Below, piece by piece: positions 41,622-50,459 of a stretch of DNA of 64,000 bases. The stretch's first letter is position 1. Each line of letters begins with the position of its first letter. The position numbers and the translations under genes are program-made. The stretch is taken from positions 6,119 to 70,118 of the forward strand of contig NZ_JBFBIK010000030.1 of the NCBI RefSeq assembly GCF_040685555.1. The letters run 5' to 3'. The notes beneath the pieces are model-generated. The model ran no database searches. It had not been told where the DNA came from and saw nothing but the letters and a program-made list of their open reading frames with translations. Source of the DNA: Sphaerisporangium sp040685555. GTDB taxonomy: Bacteria; Actinomycetota; Actinomycetes; Streptosporangiales; Streptosporangiaceae.

Positions 41622-42815
41622 GTGGGCGTCAGCTCATTCTCCTCCGAACAGGAGAAAGTCTCATCGGAGTTCTTCGCCCGGTTCTGCGGCATGATGTTCT
41701 CGTCGCTGAAACGGCGCGACCAGCGTCGCTGGGCACGGCTGTACCTGCGCGGGCTGCTGTCCATCGAGGGACGCAAGACGATGCGGGGGATCGCGTCGCT
41801 GGAGAGCGGGCCGGCCGTCGAGCAGAGCCTGCAGCAGTTCATCAGCCAGTCCCCCTGGGGCTGGATGACGGTCAGGCGCACTCTCGCCGGCTACCTTGAG
41901 CAGGTCATCCGGCCGATCGCGCTGGTCGTGGAGCCGCTGGTGATCCCCAAGTCGGGGGACCACTCGGTCGGCGTCGAGCGCAGGTTCGTCAGGAAGCTCG
42001 GCCGCCTGGCCAACTGCCAGCAGGTCGTGGGCGTGTGGCTGGCGTCGGAGCAGGAGGCCTGCCCGATCGACTGGAGGCTCATCCTTCCCGAGAGCTGGAC
42101 CGACGACCCGGGCCGGCGCCGGCGCGCGGGCATCCCGGACGACGAGGTCAGCCTCAGCGTCGAGCAGTGCGCCGCCGAGGTGGTGGTCTCCATCGCCAGT
42201 GCGTGGGGGCTCAGGCAGCGCCCGGTGGTGATGGACGCTAGGGAGATCGACATCGGGCGCATGATCTTCGAGTTCTCCGAGCGAGGGATCCCGTTCGTGG
42301 TGCGGGTGCACGACTCGATCCCCGTGAGCCCGTCCGACCCGAGGATCCCCCTCGGCATGGGACGCCGCATCCAGGCGGGTCAGCTGATCGACGCGTTGCG
42401 CGACGTCAGTCGCATCGTCGAGTCGCCCCGGGCCGTGAACGGCGCCGCCTCGGCCTCCCAGCGCCCCTCCTTCGCCGTGAGCGCGAGGGTGCACACCCCT
42501 TTCCGGTCCTCCACCGCCGACGCGGGGGAGCCGCCCCTCATCCTGCTGGGCGCGTGGACCGTGCCCGAGCAGCGCTCCCCCTCGGTGTGGCTGTCGAACA
42601 TCACCCAGCTTCCGCCCGGAGCGCTGCTGCGCATCGCCCAGACCTCCGAGCGGGTGGCCAGGGAGCGCGCGGGAGTGACCCACCATCTCGGGCTCCGTGA
42701 CTTCGAGGGAAGGTCGTTCCGGGGATGGCACCACCACGTGACGCTCGTGTCGGCCGCCCACGCCTTCTGGATGTTGCTGTCGAACAGCGGGAACCAGTTG
42801 TCGCAGTTCCTGTGA
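41622..42815 (+). CDS. Domesticated IS701-family transposase-like protein
   Basis: A 397-residue protein matching IS701 transposases along its length: RRWARLYLRGLLSIEGRKTM, QQFISQSPWGW, HSVGVERRF..GRLANCQ, and the C-terminal FEGRSFRGWHHHVTLVSAAHAF. The DDE catalytic set is damaged: the usual DDT before the P-K-x-G loop is EPLVIPKSG, and the final Glu before GLDHYEGR is missing (VTHHLGLRDFEGR); only the middle Asp (VVMDA) remains. No terminal inverted repeats were found. I read it as an immobile, host-adapted protein. GGAGGGGG lies six bases before the GTG at 41622. Confidence 0.78.
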   Translation: MGVSSFSSEQEKVSSEFFARFCGMMFSSLKRRDQRRWARLYLRGLLSIEGRKTMRGIASLESGPAVEQSLQQFISQSPWGWMTVRRTLAGYLEQVIRPIALVVEPLVIPKSGDHSVGVERRFVRKLGRLANCQQVVGVWLASEQEACPIDWRLILPESWTDDPGRRRRAGIPDDEVSLSVEQCAAEVVVSIASAWGLRQRPVVMDAREIDIGRMIFEFSERGIPFVVRVHDSIPVSPSDPRIPLGMGRRIQAGQLIDALRDVSRIVESPRAVNGAASASQRPSFAVSARVHTPFRSSTADAGEPPLILLGAWTVPEQRSPSVWLSNITQLPPGALLRIAQTSERVARERAGVTHHLGLRDFEGRSFRGWHHHVTLVSAAHAFWMLLSNSGNQLSQFL

Positions 42816-42820
42816 CGCGC

Positions 42821-43399
42821 TCAGGACTTGAAGGTGTGGCGGTAGGTCAACGGCGCGACGCCCATCGTCGCGTGCAGGTGCTGGCGCAGCGACACGGCCG
42901 TGCCGAAGCCCGAACGGGCGGCCACCTGGTCCACCGGCAGGTCGGTGGACTCCAGCAGGTGGCGCGCGTGCTCCACGCGCTGGCGGCTGAGCCATCTGGC
43001 CGGGCTCAGCCCGGTCTCCTCGCGGAACCGGCGGGTGAACGTGCGCACGCTCATGCGCGCGTGCCTTGCCTGGGTGGCGAGGTCGAGCTGCTCTCCCAGC
43101 CGTTCGAGCATCCATGCCCTGGTGGGGGCGGTGGTGGCGCCTCCGGGCTCGGGCAGGGGGCGTTCGATGAACTGCGCCTGCCCGCCCTCCCGCCAGGGCG
43201 GGGTCACGCAGCGCCGCGCCACCCGGTTGGCCACCTCGCTGCCGTGGTCGCGCCGGATGACGTGCAGGCACAGGTCGATGCCCGCGGCGACGCCCGCCGA
43301 GGTCAGCAGGTCGCCGTCGTCGATGAACAGCACGTCCGGGTCGAGAAGCACATATTGGCTATCCAGCCACTCGCCCGGTTTGGGGCCCAAATCCATCAT
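42821..43399 (-). pseudogene. Truncated GlxA-type AraC regulator (N-terminal part lost)
   Basis: The remaining 192 residues are the C-terminal part of a GlxA-family regulator: the end of the DJ-1-like domain (DPDVLFIDDGDLLTSAGVAAG, then ANRVARRCVTPPW) and two AraC HTH motifs (MSVRTFTRRFREETGLSP; VDQVAARSGFGTAVSLRQHL). Full-length relatives have about 320 residues, with some 120 more at the N-terminus. Here homology stops near VLLDPDV, and the sequence beyond belongs to the divergent MFS gene. An ATG pair at 43394-43399 could still start a short DNA-binding protein, so residual function is possible. Confidence 0.7.
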
Positions 43400-43406
43400 T
43401 GTCGGC

Positions 43407-44876
43407 ATGACGCGGACGGTGGATGTGAAACGCGGGCGGCGACCGCACCGGGCCTGGGTGGTGGCGGGAGTCGCCTTCGTCGCGATTGTCGGGGCCGCGG
43501 GGTTCCGGGCCACGCCTGGGGTCCTCATCACCCCGCTTGAGGAGGAGTTCGGCTGGACGCGGGGGACGATCTCGCTCGCCGTCTCGGTGAACCTGATGCT
43601 GTACGGCCTCACCGCGCCGTTCGCGGCGGCCCTGATGGACCGTCTCGGCATGCGCCGCGTCGTCGCCGCCGCGCTGCTGCTCGTCGCGCTCGGCAGCGGG
43701 CTGACGGTCTTCATGACGGCCGGCTGGCAGCTCGTCGCGTGCTGGGGCGTGCTGGTCGGCCTCGGCACGGGCTCGATGGCGCTGGTCTTCGTCGCCACGG
43801 TCACCGACCGGTGGTTCGTGCGGCACCGGGGCGTGGTCACCGGCGTGCTGACGGCGGGAGGAGCCGCGGGCCAGCTCGTCTTCCTGCCCCTGCTGGCCTG
43901 GATCGCCGAGGGGCCGGGGTGGCGGGTGGCCGCGCTGGTGGTCGCCGGGGCCGCGCTGACGGTCGTGCCGCTGGTCTGGTTCCTGCTGCGCGACCGTCCC
44001 GAGGACGTCGGCCTCACCGCCCTTGGAGCCGAGCCCGGTGTGGCTCCCACGGCGCCCGTGGTGCGCAAGGGAGGCGCGGCCACGCGGGCGCTGACCGTGC
44101 TGAGGTCGGCGGCGCGCACCCGGCCGTTCTGGTTCCTCGTGGGAGGCTTCGCCATCTGCGGCGCGAGCACCAACGGCCTCGTGGGCACCCACTTCATCCC
44201 CGCGGCCCACGATCACGGCATGCCCCAGACCACCGCGGCGGGCCTGCTGGCGCTCATCGGCGTCTTCGACGTCGCGGGGACCATCTTCTCCGGCTGGCTC
44301 AGCGACCGGGTGGACCCGAGGATCCTGCTGGGCGCCTACTACGCGCTGCGCGGCGCCTCGCTGCTGATCCTGCCCACCTTGTTCGCGGCGACGACCGAGC
44401 CCAGCATGCTGATCTTCATCATCTTCTACGGCCTCGACTGGGTCGCCACCGTGCCGCCGACCGTGGCCCTGTGCCGCACGCTCTACGGCCCGGACGGCGC
44501 CGTGGTGTTCGGATGGGTGTTCGCCTCCCATCAGGTCGGCGCGGCCATCGCGGCGGTGGCGGCCGGCGTCACCCGTGACCACCTCGGCCACTACGACGCG
44601 GCCTGGTACGGAGCCGGCCTGCTGTGCGCCCTCGCCGCGATCATGTCGCTGCGGGTGGCGCGGAAGGGCGGCGCCCCCCGGCTAGCGGTTCGCCGGTGGA
44701 ACCGGTGGCCACCGTGGCAGGCTGACGTTCGCACGCGTCCCAAAAGGCGGACGTGCCGGACCGGCGTCCGGGCGGGGCTGAGATCCTTGGGACGTGAGCC
44801 GGCCAGACCAGAGAGTGCTTCCCCTCGTCGTCCGCATCGAGCGTTCCGCGCCGCCCGAACGCACCGACGCTCTTGA
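43407..44876 (+). CDS. MFS transporter (monocarboxylate/oxalate-formate antiporter-like)
   Basis: A 489-residue frame. Residues 1-410 form a twelve-helix MFS protein: GVLITPLEEEFGWTRGTISLAVSVN and SGWLSDRVDPRILLG resemble the monocarboxylate-porter/OFA group. Hydrophobic sequence ends near residue 415. The last 65 residues are a basic Arg/Pro/Trp-rich stretch running into the next gene by 83 bases, unlike MFS tails, so a stop codon was probably lost. The start ATG (43407) shares CATG with an ATG of the truncated AraC remnant on the other strand. No ribosome binding site is clear, suggesting a rearranged 5' end. Confidence 0.75.
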   Translation: MTRTVDVKRGRRPHRAWVVAGVAFVAIVGAAGFRATPGVLITPLEEEFGWTRGTISLAVSVNLMLYGLTAPFAAALMDRLGMRRVVAAALLLVALGSGLTVFMTAGWQLVACWGVLVGLGTGSMALVFVATVTDRWFVRHRGVVTGVLTAGGAAGQLVFLPLLAWIAEGPGWRVAALVVAGAALTVVPLVWFLLRDRPEDVGLTALGAEPGVAPTAPVVRKGGAATRALTVLRSAARTRPFWFLVGGFAICGASTNGLVGTHFIPAAHDHGMPQTTAAGLLALIGVFDVAGTIFSGWLSDRVDPRILLGAYYALRGASLLILPTLFAATTEPSMLIFIIFYGLDWVATVPPTVALCRTLYGPDGAVVFGWVFASHQVGAAIAAVAAGVTRDHLGHYDAAWYGAGLLCALAAIMSLRVARKGGAPRLAVRRWNRWPPWQADVRTRPKRRTCRTGVRAGLRSLGREPARPESASPRRPHRAFRAARTHRRS

Positions 44877-45516
44877 GGCCGCGGCGCTCGCCGTACTGAC
44901 CCTGCTGACCGACGAGCGCGCCACGAGCGGCGAGTGGGCGGAGCCCGTGCAGGTATGGGAGACCATCGGCATCAGGAAGGTGGTGCGCCGGGCCAGGGGC
45001 GTCGAGTGGCGCCGGGTGCAGGAGCTGCCCGGGATCACGGTCGCGGTGCGGTCGGCGGAGGTGCGCGTGCACCCGCCGATCCCGCTCGACGCCTGGCCCA
45101 AGGAGCTGTCCCGGCTCCAGGTCTCCGGCACCGACCTGACCGACACCGCGCCGCCGGAGCCGCCCGCGCCCGGCGCGGCGGTGCTGTGGTTAAACCCCTC
45201 GCTCGACATGTCCGCGGGCAAGGCCATGGCCCAGGCCGGTCACGCGGCGCAGCTCGCCTGGTGGGCGACCGACGAGCACACCCGCGCCACGTGGCACGCC
45301 GAGGGGCTGCCGGTGGCCGTACGGACGGCGGGGCCGCGCCGGTGGGCGGCGCTGGTGGACAGCGGGCTTCCCGTGGTCCGCGACGCGGGGTTCACCGAGA
45401 TAGAACCGGGTTCCCGCACGGTCGTCTCGGACGCTCCGTGGCTGCGGGCGGGCGGCCATCGCCCGGCCGGATGGGGTCCTCTGCGCAATCCGTCCCGCCA
45501 GGGTGAAAGCCATTGA
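44794..45516 (+). CDS. Peptidyl-tRNA hydrolase, PTH2-like
   Basis: A 240-residue protein from a GTG start. Residues 130-225 carry the PTH2 pattern: VLWLNPSLDMSAGKAMAQAGHAAQLAWW resembles the R-x-DLxMxxGKxAAQxxHA active-site block (here quoted in part: SLDMSAGKAMAQAGHAA), followed by WAALVDSGLPVVRDAGFTEI, matching the ligand loop before TAIGP. The N-terminal 125 residues are an additional domain common in actinobacterial members. It would recycle peptidyl-tRNA. Its first 83 bases overlap the MFS frame in another phase. Confidence 0.8.
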   Translation: MSRPDQRVLPLVVRIERSAPPERTDALEAAALAVLTLLTDERATSGEWAEPVQVWETIGIRKVVRRARGVEWRRVQELPGITVAVRSAEVRVHPPIPLDAWPKELSRLQVSGTDLTDTAPPEPPAPGAAVLWLNPSLDMSAGKAMAQAGHAAQLAWWATDEHTRATWHAEGLPVAVRTAGPRRWAALVDSGLPVVRDAGFTEIEPGSRTVVSDAPWLRAGGHRPAGWGPLRNPSRQGESH

Positions 45517-45604
45517 CCGGCGGGCGAAAGGGGAGGTCAGAGCGTACGAAAGCCCTATGCGGCAGGGACTCGTTCCCGAAGTGTGATCGGGAACTCAGAC
45601 GCGC

Positions 45605-46684
45605 ATGGGGGATTTGCCGTACGCTCCGATCGTGCCAAATGGGGTGGGTGGGAACTACGGGACCAAGGCCGTCCCAGCGTACGTAACGGCGGATGCGGAG
45701 ACCGCACCGCTGCCGAAGATCACGGTCGAGGAGCCTCCGCCTCTTCCGCCGCCACCGCCCGTCAAGCGCTCCCTGATCTCCAGGCTGGGCGACCTGCCGA
45801 TGCGCGTCATCTACCGCGGCGTCGCCGGGGGCCTCGCCGTCCTCGCCGTCGTGACGGCGGCGGTCGTCCTGTTCGTGACGGGCTCTGACAAGGGCGCGCC
45901 GACGGTCGCGGCGCCCGCCGGATCGGAGCCGCAGGCCACGCTGCCCGCGCCCTCGTCCGGCGCGGCGTCCCAGGAGCCGTCGGTCTCCGCGGAGGCGTCG
46001 GCCCTTTCCGTGCCGTCCGTCTCGGGTTCGGCGGTGTCCGTTCCTTCGGTGTCGGCCTCGGGGCCGACCGAGGTGTCCGCCCAGGGGTCGGCGTCGCCGG
46101 CGCCCACCCCGACGCCCGGCAGCAGCGCGCTGGTCACGGGCCAGGCGGACCCGCGCGTCCCGCGGCTGCCGTCCGACCGGAGGCTCGCCGACTTCCGCGG
46201 GCACGCCGCCCAGACGAAGGGCCGGGTGAAGGACAAGCGGTCCGGTGTCACGTTCGCGCGCTTCGTCAAGGAGTGGAAGCTCACCAAGTCCTCACCGTTC
46301 GCCACGCGGCGCACGCTTCCCTCGGTCAAGGGGGCGGGGCACCGGGCCCTGCTGGCGTCGTGCCCGGTGCCGATCGAGGTCCAGGAGGACCTCAAGGACA
46401 CCGCCTTCCTCGCCGCGCGCTGGACCCTGAACTACCACCCGGAGGGCTCCACGATCACCTGGACGGCCTCGCAGCCCCTCAAGGCGGGCAAGCGGAAGGG
46501 CTGGCTGCTCGGGTACCGCGTGAACTACAAGGCGGGCGGCAAGAAGCACGTGGCGACCGCGGCGGTCGCCCTGGTGGAGGTGCCCTCCTCCAAGCCGGCC
46601 CTGGTGTTCATCACGATCCCCGACGCCCAGAAGAAGCGCTGGGCCGATATCAACACCCTGATGTCCAGCGTGCGCGTCCTCTAA
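45605..46684 (+). CDS. Single-pass membrane protein with extracytoplasmic domain
   Basis: A 359-residue protein of unrecognised family. The N-terminal 65 residues are cytoplasmic and contain a poly-proline stretch (EEPPPLPPPPPVKRS). One TM helix lies near residues 77-93 (GLAVLAVVTAAVVLFVTG). A Ser/Ala/Pro/Val-rich spacer (95-185) leads to a compact outer domain (190-359) ending DAQKKRWADINTLMSSVRVL. The outer domain has one cysteine (SCPVPIEV) and alternates beta strands. No enzymatic motif is seen. The ATG follows a promoter-sized gap of 88 bases. It could be a wall-linked sensor or structural protein. Confidence 0.75.
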   Translation: MGDLPYAPIVPNGVGGNYGTKAVPAYVTADAETAPLPKITVEEPPPLPPPPPVKRSLISRLGDLPMRVIYRGVAGGLAVLAVVTAAVVLFVTGSDKGAPTVAAPAGSEPQATLPAPSSGAASQEPSVSAEASALSVPSVSGSAVSVPSVSASGPTEVSAQGSASPAPTPTPGSSALVTGQADPRVPRLPSDRRLADFRGHAAQTKGRVKDKRSGVTFARFVKEWKLTKSSPFATRRTLPSVKGAGHRALLASCPVPIEVQEDLKDTAFLAARWTLNYHPEGSTITWTASQPLKAGKRKGWLLGYRVNYKAGGKKHVATAAVALVEVPSSKPALVFITIPDAQKKRWADINTLMSSVRVL

Positions 46685-46726
46685 GGCGATCTTCGGGGTC
46701 TGTCGGCCGGCGATATGGTTCCTGTC

Positions 46727-47371
46727 ATGCCTGAATCGACCTCCCCGTCCCCCGTGACCGCCGACGACCTCGACCAGGCCGTCCGGCTCGCCGTCGGCCT
46801 TCTTTCGCAGGCGCCGGCGGCGGCATGGGACGCCAAGGCCGGCTCGCTGGAGTGGGACTGCTGGGAGACCGTCGAGCACCTCAGCGACGACCTGTTCTCG
46901 TACGCCGCCCAGCTGGGATCGAGGACGACGCCCGCGGACGGTCATGTGCCCTTCGCCTGGGAGAGGCGGCGGCCCGCAGGTCCGGCGAACGCCATCCACG
47001 CCGACCGCGAGGCGGGGCCCGCCGGCCTGACGCAGGTGCTGGAGGCGAGCGGCGCCCTGCTGGTCGCCATGGTGCGTACGACGCCGCCGGAGGTCCGCGC
47101 CCACCACATCTTCGGGGCGTCGGACGCGGAGGGCTTCGCCGCGATGGGGATCGTGGAGACCCTGGTGCACACCCACGATCTGGCCGAGGGGCTCGGGCTC
47201 GCCTGGACCCCGCCGGCGGGCATGTGCTCGCGGGTGCTCGCCCGGCTGTTCCCGGACGCCCCGCGGGCCACCGACCCCTGGCCCACCCTGCTGTGGGCCA
47301 CGGGGCGTGCCGAGCTTCCGGGGCATCCGCGTCTGACCACCTGGCGCTGGTACGGCGCACCCCGGTCGTAG
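46727..47371 (+). CDS. DinB/maleylpyruvate-isomerase-like protein
   Basis: A 214-residue protein with the arrangement of actinobacterial mycothiol-dependent maleylpyruvate isomerase N-terminal (DinB-like) proteins: an early helix (DDLDQAVRLAVGLLSQ), WDCWETVEHLSDDLFSYAAQL with a His that could bind metal, and GIVETLVHTHDLAEGLGL with the second metal-type histidine pair. These four-helix proteins use mycothiol as thiol cofactor when active. The substrate is unknown. I chose the ATG at 46727 (MPEST); a GTG 12 bases upstream is less likely. Confidence 0.75.
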   Translation: MPESTSPSPVTADDLDQAVRLAVGLLSQAPAAAWDAKAGSLEWDCWETVEHLSDDLFSYAAQLGSRTTPADGHVPFAWERRRPAGPANAIHADREAGPAGLTQVLEASGALLVAMVRTTPPEVRAHHIFGASDAEGFAAMGIVETLVHTHDLAEGLGLAWTPPAGMCSRVLARLFPDAPRATDPWPTLLWATGRAELPGHPRLTTWRWYGAPRS

Positions 47372-47481
47372 AGCTTTCGAGCGTACGGCGGCCCGGTCGC
47401 AGGGCTTCCGGCCTGCGGGCCGCCTGGGCGAGGGTCCTCCGTGGGCGTACCGGTCGCCGGGTTCCTCTAGGCTCGGATGAC

Positions 47482-48084
47482 ATGACCGAGATCGTCCTCG
47501 CCTCCTCCTCGCCCGCCCGGCTCGCGCTCCTGCGCAGCGCCGGCCTCGACCCCACCGTCATCGTCAGCGGTGTCGACGAGGAGGCCGTGACCGCCGGGTC
47601 ACCCGCCGAGCTCTGCCTCGTTCTGGCCCGTGCCAAGGCGTCGGTCGTGGCGGAGGTCCTCACCGAGGGCCTCGTCATCGGCTGCGACACCATCCTTGAG
47701 CTCGACGGCCAGGCGTACGGCAAGCCCCGCTCGCCCGAGGAGGCGGTGGCGCGCTGGCGGTCGATGCGCGGCCGTACGGGCAGGCTGCTCACCGGGCACT
47801 GCGTGATCGACGCTGGGACGGGAGCCGATGCGGCCGAGGTCGGGGCGACGGCGGTGCGCTTCGGCGAGCCGAGCGACGAGGAGATCGCGGCCTACGTCGC
47901 CAGCGGCGAGCCCCTGCGCGTGGCGGGCGCCTTCACCCTTGACGGTCTCGGCGGCTGGTTCGTCGACGGCATCGAGGGCGACCACGGGAACGTGCTGGGC
48001 ATCTCGTTGCCCCTGCTGCGGCGCCTGCTCGCCGACCTGGGCGTTCCCGTGACATCCCTCTGGAAACAGGGATCTTTCCACTGA
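47482..48084 (+). CDS. maf: Maf-family nucleoside triphosphate pyrophosphatase
   Basis: A 200-residue Maf protein: IVLASSSPARLALLRSAGLDPTV at the N-terminus, a catalytic-site block with GVDEEAV and IGCDTILELDGQAYGKP (the Asp that activates metal-bound water), and GAFTLDGLGGWFVDGIEGDHGNVLG near the C-terminus. The usual xSxxR-E-K-D-Q set is largely kept. Maf proteins hydrolyse canonical or modified NTPs and link to septum arrest. The ATG at 47482 is 110 bases after the previous gene. Confidence 0.9.
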   Translation: MTEIVLASSSPARLALLRSAGLDPTVIVSGVDEEAVTAGSPAELCLVLARAKASVVAEVLTEGLVIGCDTILELDGQAYGKPRSPEEAVARWRSMRGRTGRLLTGHCVIDAGTGADAAEVGATAVRFGEPSDEEIAAYVASGEPLRVAGAFTLDGLGGWFVDGIEGDHGNVLGISLPLLRRLLADLGVPVTSLWKQGSFH

Positions 48085-48124
48085 TCTTGCGACGATCCTC
48101 ACGTAAGGCGTTAGCCTGCCGGGC

Positions 48125-48901
48125 ATGAACAGCATGGGCCAGCCCATCCGCCGCGGGATCGGTGGCTTCGCCGACGGGATCAAATACTTCTTCCAGGGGC
48201 TCGGCTGGGTCGCAAGGAACCCGCGCCAGTGGCTCTTCGGGCTCATCCCCGCGCTCATCGCGCTGGCCCTCTACATCGTCGCCCTGGTGCTGCTCGGCAC
48301 CTACGCCGGCGACCTCGCGGCCTGGGTCACCCCGTTCGCGGACGGCTGGAGCGCGGGCGTCCGCGACACCGTGCGGGTCCTGCTGGGTCTCGTCGTCTTC
48401 GGGCTCGGCCTCGTGCTGGCCGTCATCACCTTCACGGCCGCCACGCTGGTGATCGGCGATCCGTTCTACGAGAAGCTCTCCGAGCGGGTCGAGGAGAGCA
48501 TGGGCGGGGTGCACAAGGGCCCCGACGTCCCGATCTGGCGGTCCATCATCCGTTCCTTGCGGGACAGCCTGATCACCCTCGCGTACGTGCTGATGTTCAC
48601 CATCCCGCTGTTCATCCTGGGGTTCGTACCGGTGGTCGGGCAGACCGTGGTGCCGGTGCTGGGCGCGGCCGTTTCCGGGTTCTTCCTCACCGTGGAGCTG
48701 ACCACGCTCGCCATGGAACGCCGGGGTCTCGCGCGCAAGCAGCGCTTCGCCCTGCTCCGCGCGGACAAGTCCCCGGCACTGGGGTTCGGCGTGCTGGTCT
48801 TCCTGATCTTCCTGATCCCCTTCGGCGCCGTCTTCGCCATGCCCGCCGCGGTCGCGGGCGCCACCATCATGGTCCGCGTACGGCTCGCGCCCCGCGACTG
48901 A
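48125..48901 (+). CDS. EI24-domain membrane protein (CysZ-like)
   Basis: A 258-residue polytopic protein of the EI24 family (formerly DUF540), to which the sulfate transporter CysZ belongs. The N-terminal amphipathic GGFADGIKYFFQGLGWVARNP and hydrophobic hairpin (LFGLIPALIALALYIVAL), the FTAATLVIGDPFYEKLSERVEE motif, and the paired C-terminal helices (PLFILGFVPVVGQTVVPVLG; FGVLVFLIFLIPFGAVFAMPAAVAG) are typical. Sulfate transport is not proven for actinobacterial members. It starts 40 bases after maf, perhaps on the same transcript. Confidence 0.85.
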   Translation: MNSMGQPIRRGIGGFADGIKYFFQGLGWVARNPRQWLFGLIPALIALALYIVALVLLGTYAGDLAAWVTPFADGWSAGVRDTVRVLLGLVVFGLGLVLAVITFTAATLVIGDPFYEKLSERVEESMGGVHKGPDVPIWRSIIRSLRDSLITLAYVLMFTIPLFILGFVPVVGQTVVPVLGAAVSGFFLTVELTTLAMERRGLARKQRFALLRADKSPALGFGVLVFLIFLIPFGAVFAMPAAVAGATIMVRVRLAPRD

Positions 48902-49206
48902 TGCCGGTTCCCCGATCTGTTGACAGGGGAGCGGAGAAGACCACAGGGTTTGGGAGACGCGAAGGGGAGGAGTGCTGGACCAAGGGTGTGGGGGCCTGTA
49001 CCGGCGGACGCCTTCGGTGCTTGCCCTGTGGATATTCTCGGGTCCCGCCGGTGGGCCTCCGAGTGCGCATACGCGTGTTCCCGCCTGTCAGGCGGTGATG
49101 GACCGCGGTCGTCACCTCCCGTTCGATAGGACGTCCTCGAATGTGATTTCCACAGGACGCCGCTCGGCGGGATCGGCCGGTTGTGAGTTCGTGACTCTTG
49201 GGGCCC
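48902..49206. other. Intergenic region without a recognised gene
   Basis: 305 bp between EI24 and DUF4192. A TTGACA at about 48919 has no matching -10 box at normal spacing. No hairpin, tRNA or conserved small gene was recognised. It probably holds the DUF4192 promoter. Confidence 0.5.
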
Positions 49207-50289
49207 ATGACGTCCTCGCCGATCCTCCTCACCTCCCCCGACGACATCCTCGGGGCCGTGCCCTATCTCCTGGGCTTCCATCCCACTGACAGCCTCGTCG
49301 TCATCGCCTTCGCGGGCAGAGGCGCGCGTGGCAGGCTGCGCGTCACCACGCGGTGGGACCTGCCGTTCCCCGCCGGAGCCATCGACAGGCTCGTGCCGTT
49401 GCTCCGGCGCGAGGAGGTCACCCACACGATCCTGGCCGGGTTCGGCGACGGGGCGCTCGTGACACCGGCCGTCGACGAAGCCGTGCGGCTGCTCGGTGAC
49501 GCGGGCATCGAGGTCATCGAAGCCCTCCGCGCCGAGGGTTCGCGTTACTGGTCATATGTCTGCGAGCAGATCCAGTGCTGCCCGCCCGAGGGCCGGCCGT
49601 ACGACCCGGTGGCAGGGCAGGTCGCGGCACACGCCACGCTCGGAGGCCTGGTCGCCCTGCCCGACCGCGAGAGCCTGGAGCGGTCGGTCGCTCCGACCAG
49701 GGGGGAGGCGCGGGTCAAGATGCGCGAGGCGACCCGGCTCGTCGCCGCCCACGTGCGCTCCCGGCTCATCGGCACGCCCAAGCCCGAGGAGGTCCCCGCG
49801 GAGTTCGTCGCCGAAGGGCTCGCCCGCGTCCGCCGATCGGTCGAGGGCTTCGGCGAGCGAGGGCCGTTGCCCGACCACGAGGCCGCCCGGCTCGGCGTCG
49901 ATCTCGCCGTGATCCGCATCCGCGACGAGGCGTGGACCCTGATGGCCGACGACACGCAGGACACCCACGTCGCCCTGTGGGCCGACCTCACCCGCAGGCT
50001 GGAGCCCCCGTTCGTGCCTCCCGTGGCGTCACTGCTGAGCGCCGCGGCCTGGCGTCGCGGCGACTGCGCGCTCGCCGGCATCGCCGTCGAGCGGGCGCTG
50101 GCCGCCGACCCCTCGTACTCCATGGCGAGCCTTCTGGCCCAGGGTCTCCAGCAGCTGATCAGCCCCGAGATCCTCCGTCACCGCATGCCGACCCCGGAAG
50201 AGCTGGACGCGAGCATGGGCCCACCCCGAATGGAATGGCTCCATCCGATGCTCGGCCTCCTCGACGACCACACCGTCCCGAGCCGGTAG
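49207..50289 (+). CDS. DUF4192-family protein
   Basis: A 360-residue cytosolic protein of DUF4192, common in actinobacteria and without known function. The opening SPDDILGAVPYLLGFHPTDSLVVIAF is the family signature; CCPPEGRPYDPVAGQVAAHATLGGL is the second conserved block and carries a cysteine pair. The C-terminal helical region (AAAWRRGDCALAGIAVERALAADPSYSMA) resembles a TPR-like end seen in the family. The ATG at 49207 starts MTSSPILLTSPD; another ATG nine bases upstream is possible. Confidence 0.85.
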   Translation: MTSSPILLTSPDDILGAVPYLLGFHPTDSLVVIAFAGRGARGRLRVTTRWDLPFPAGAIDRLVPLLRREEVTHTILAGFGDGALVTPAVDEAVRLLGDAGIEVIEALRAEGSRYWSYVCEQIQCCPPEGRPYDPVAGQVAAHATLGGLVALPDRESLERSVAPTRGEARVKMREATRLVAAHVRSRLIGTPKPEEVPAEFVAEGLARVRRSVEGFGERGPLPDHEAARLGVDLAVIRIRDEAWTLMADDTQDTHVALWADLTRRLEPPFVPPVASLLSAAAWRRGDCALAGIAVERALAADPSYSMASLLAQGLQQLISPEILRHRMPTPEELDASMGPPRMEWLHPMLGLLDDHTVPSR

Positions 50290-50459
50290 CCGGTGAGCAT
50301 GCGTTCGTGACGATCGCCGGAGGGTTTTCCTGCTCGGTTGCCGTGAGGGGTGAATGCCGAGTCGCCGCGTGGGATGAAACCCCGCATCGGTGTCCAGGAA
50401 TGGCGCGTCGTGGTGATGAGCGGAATGGCTTACTACTGCCTGCTCCTGCTCACGTCTGC

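Noticed and set aside
41529..42820. An active insertion sequence
   Set aside because: Catalytic residues are missing, and no terminal inverted repeats or target duplication were seen.
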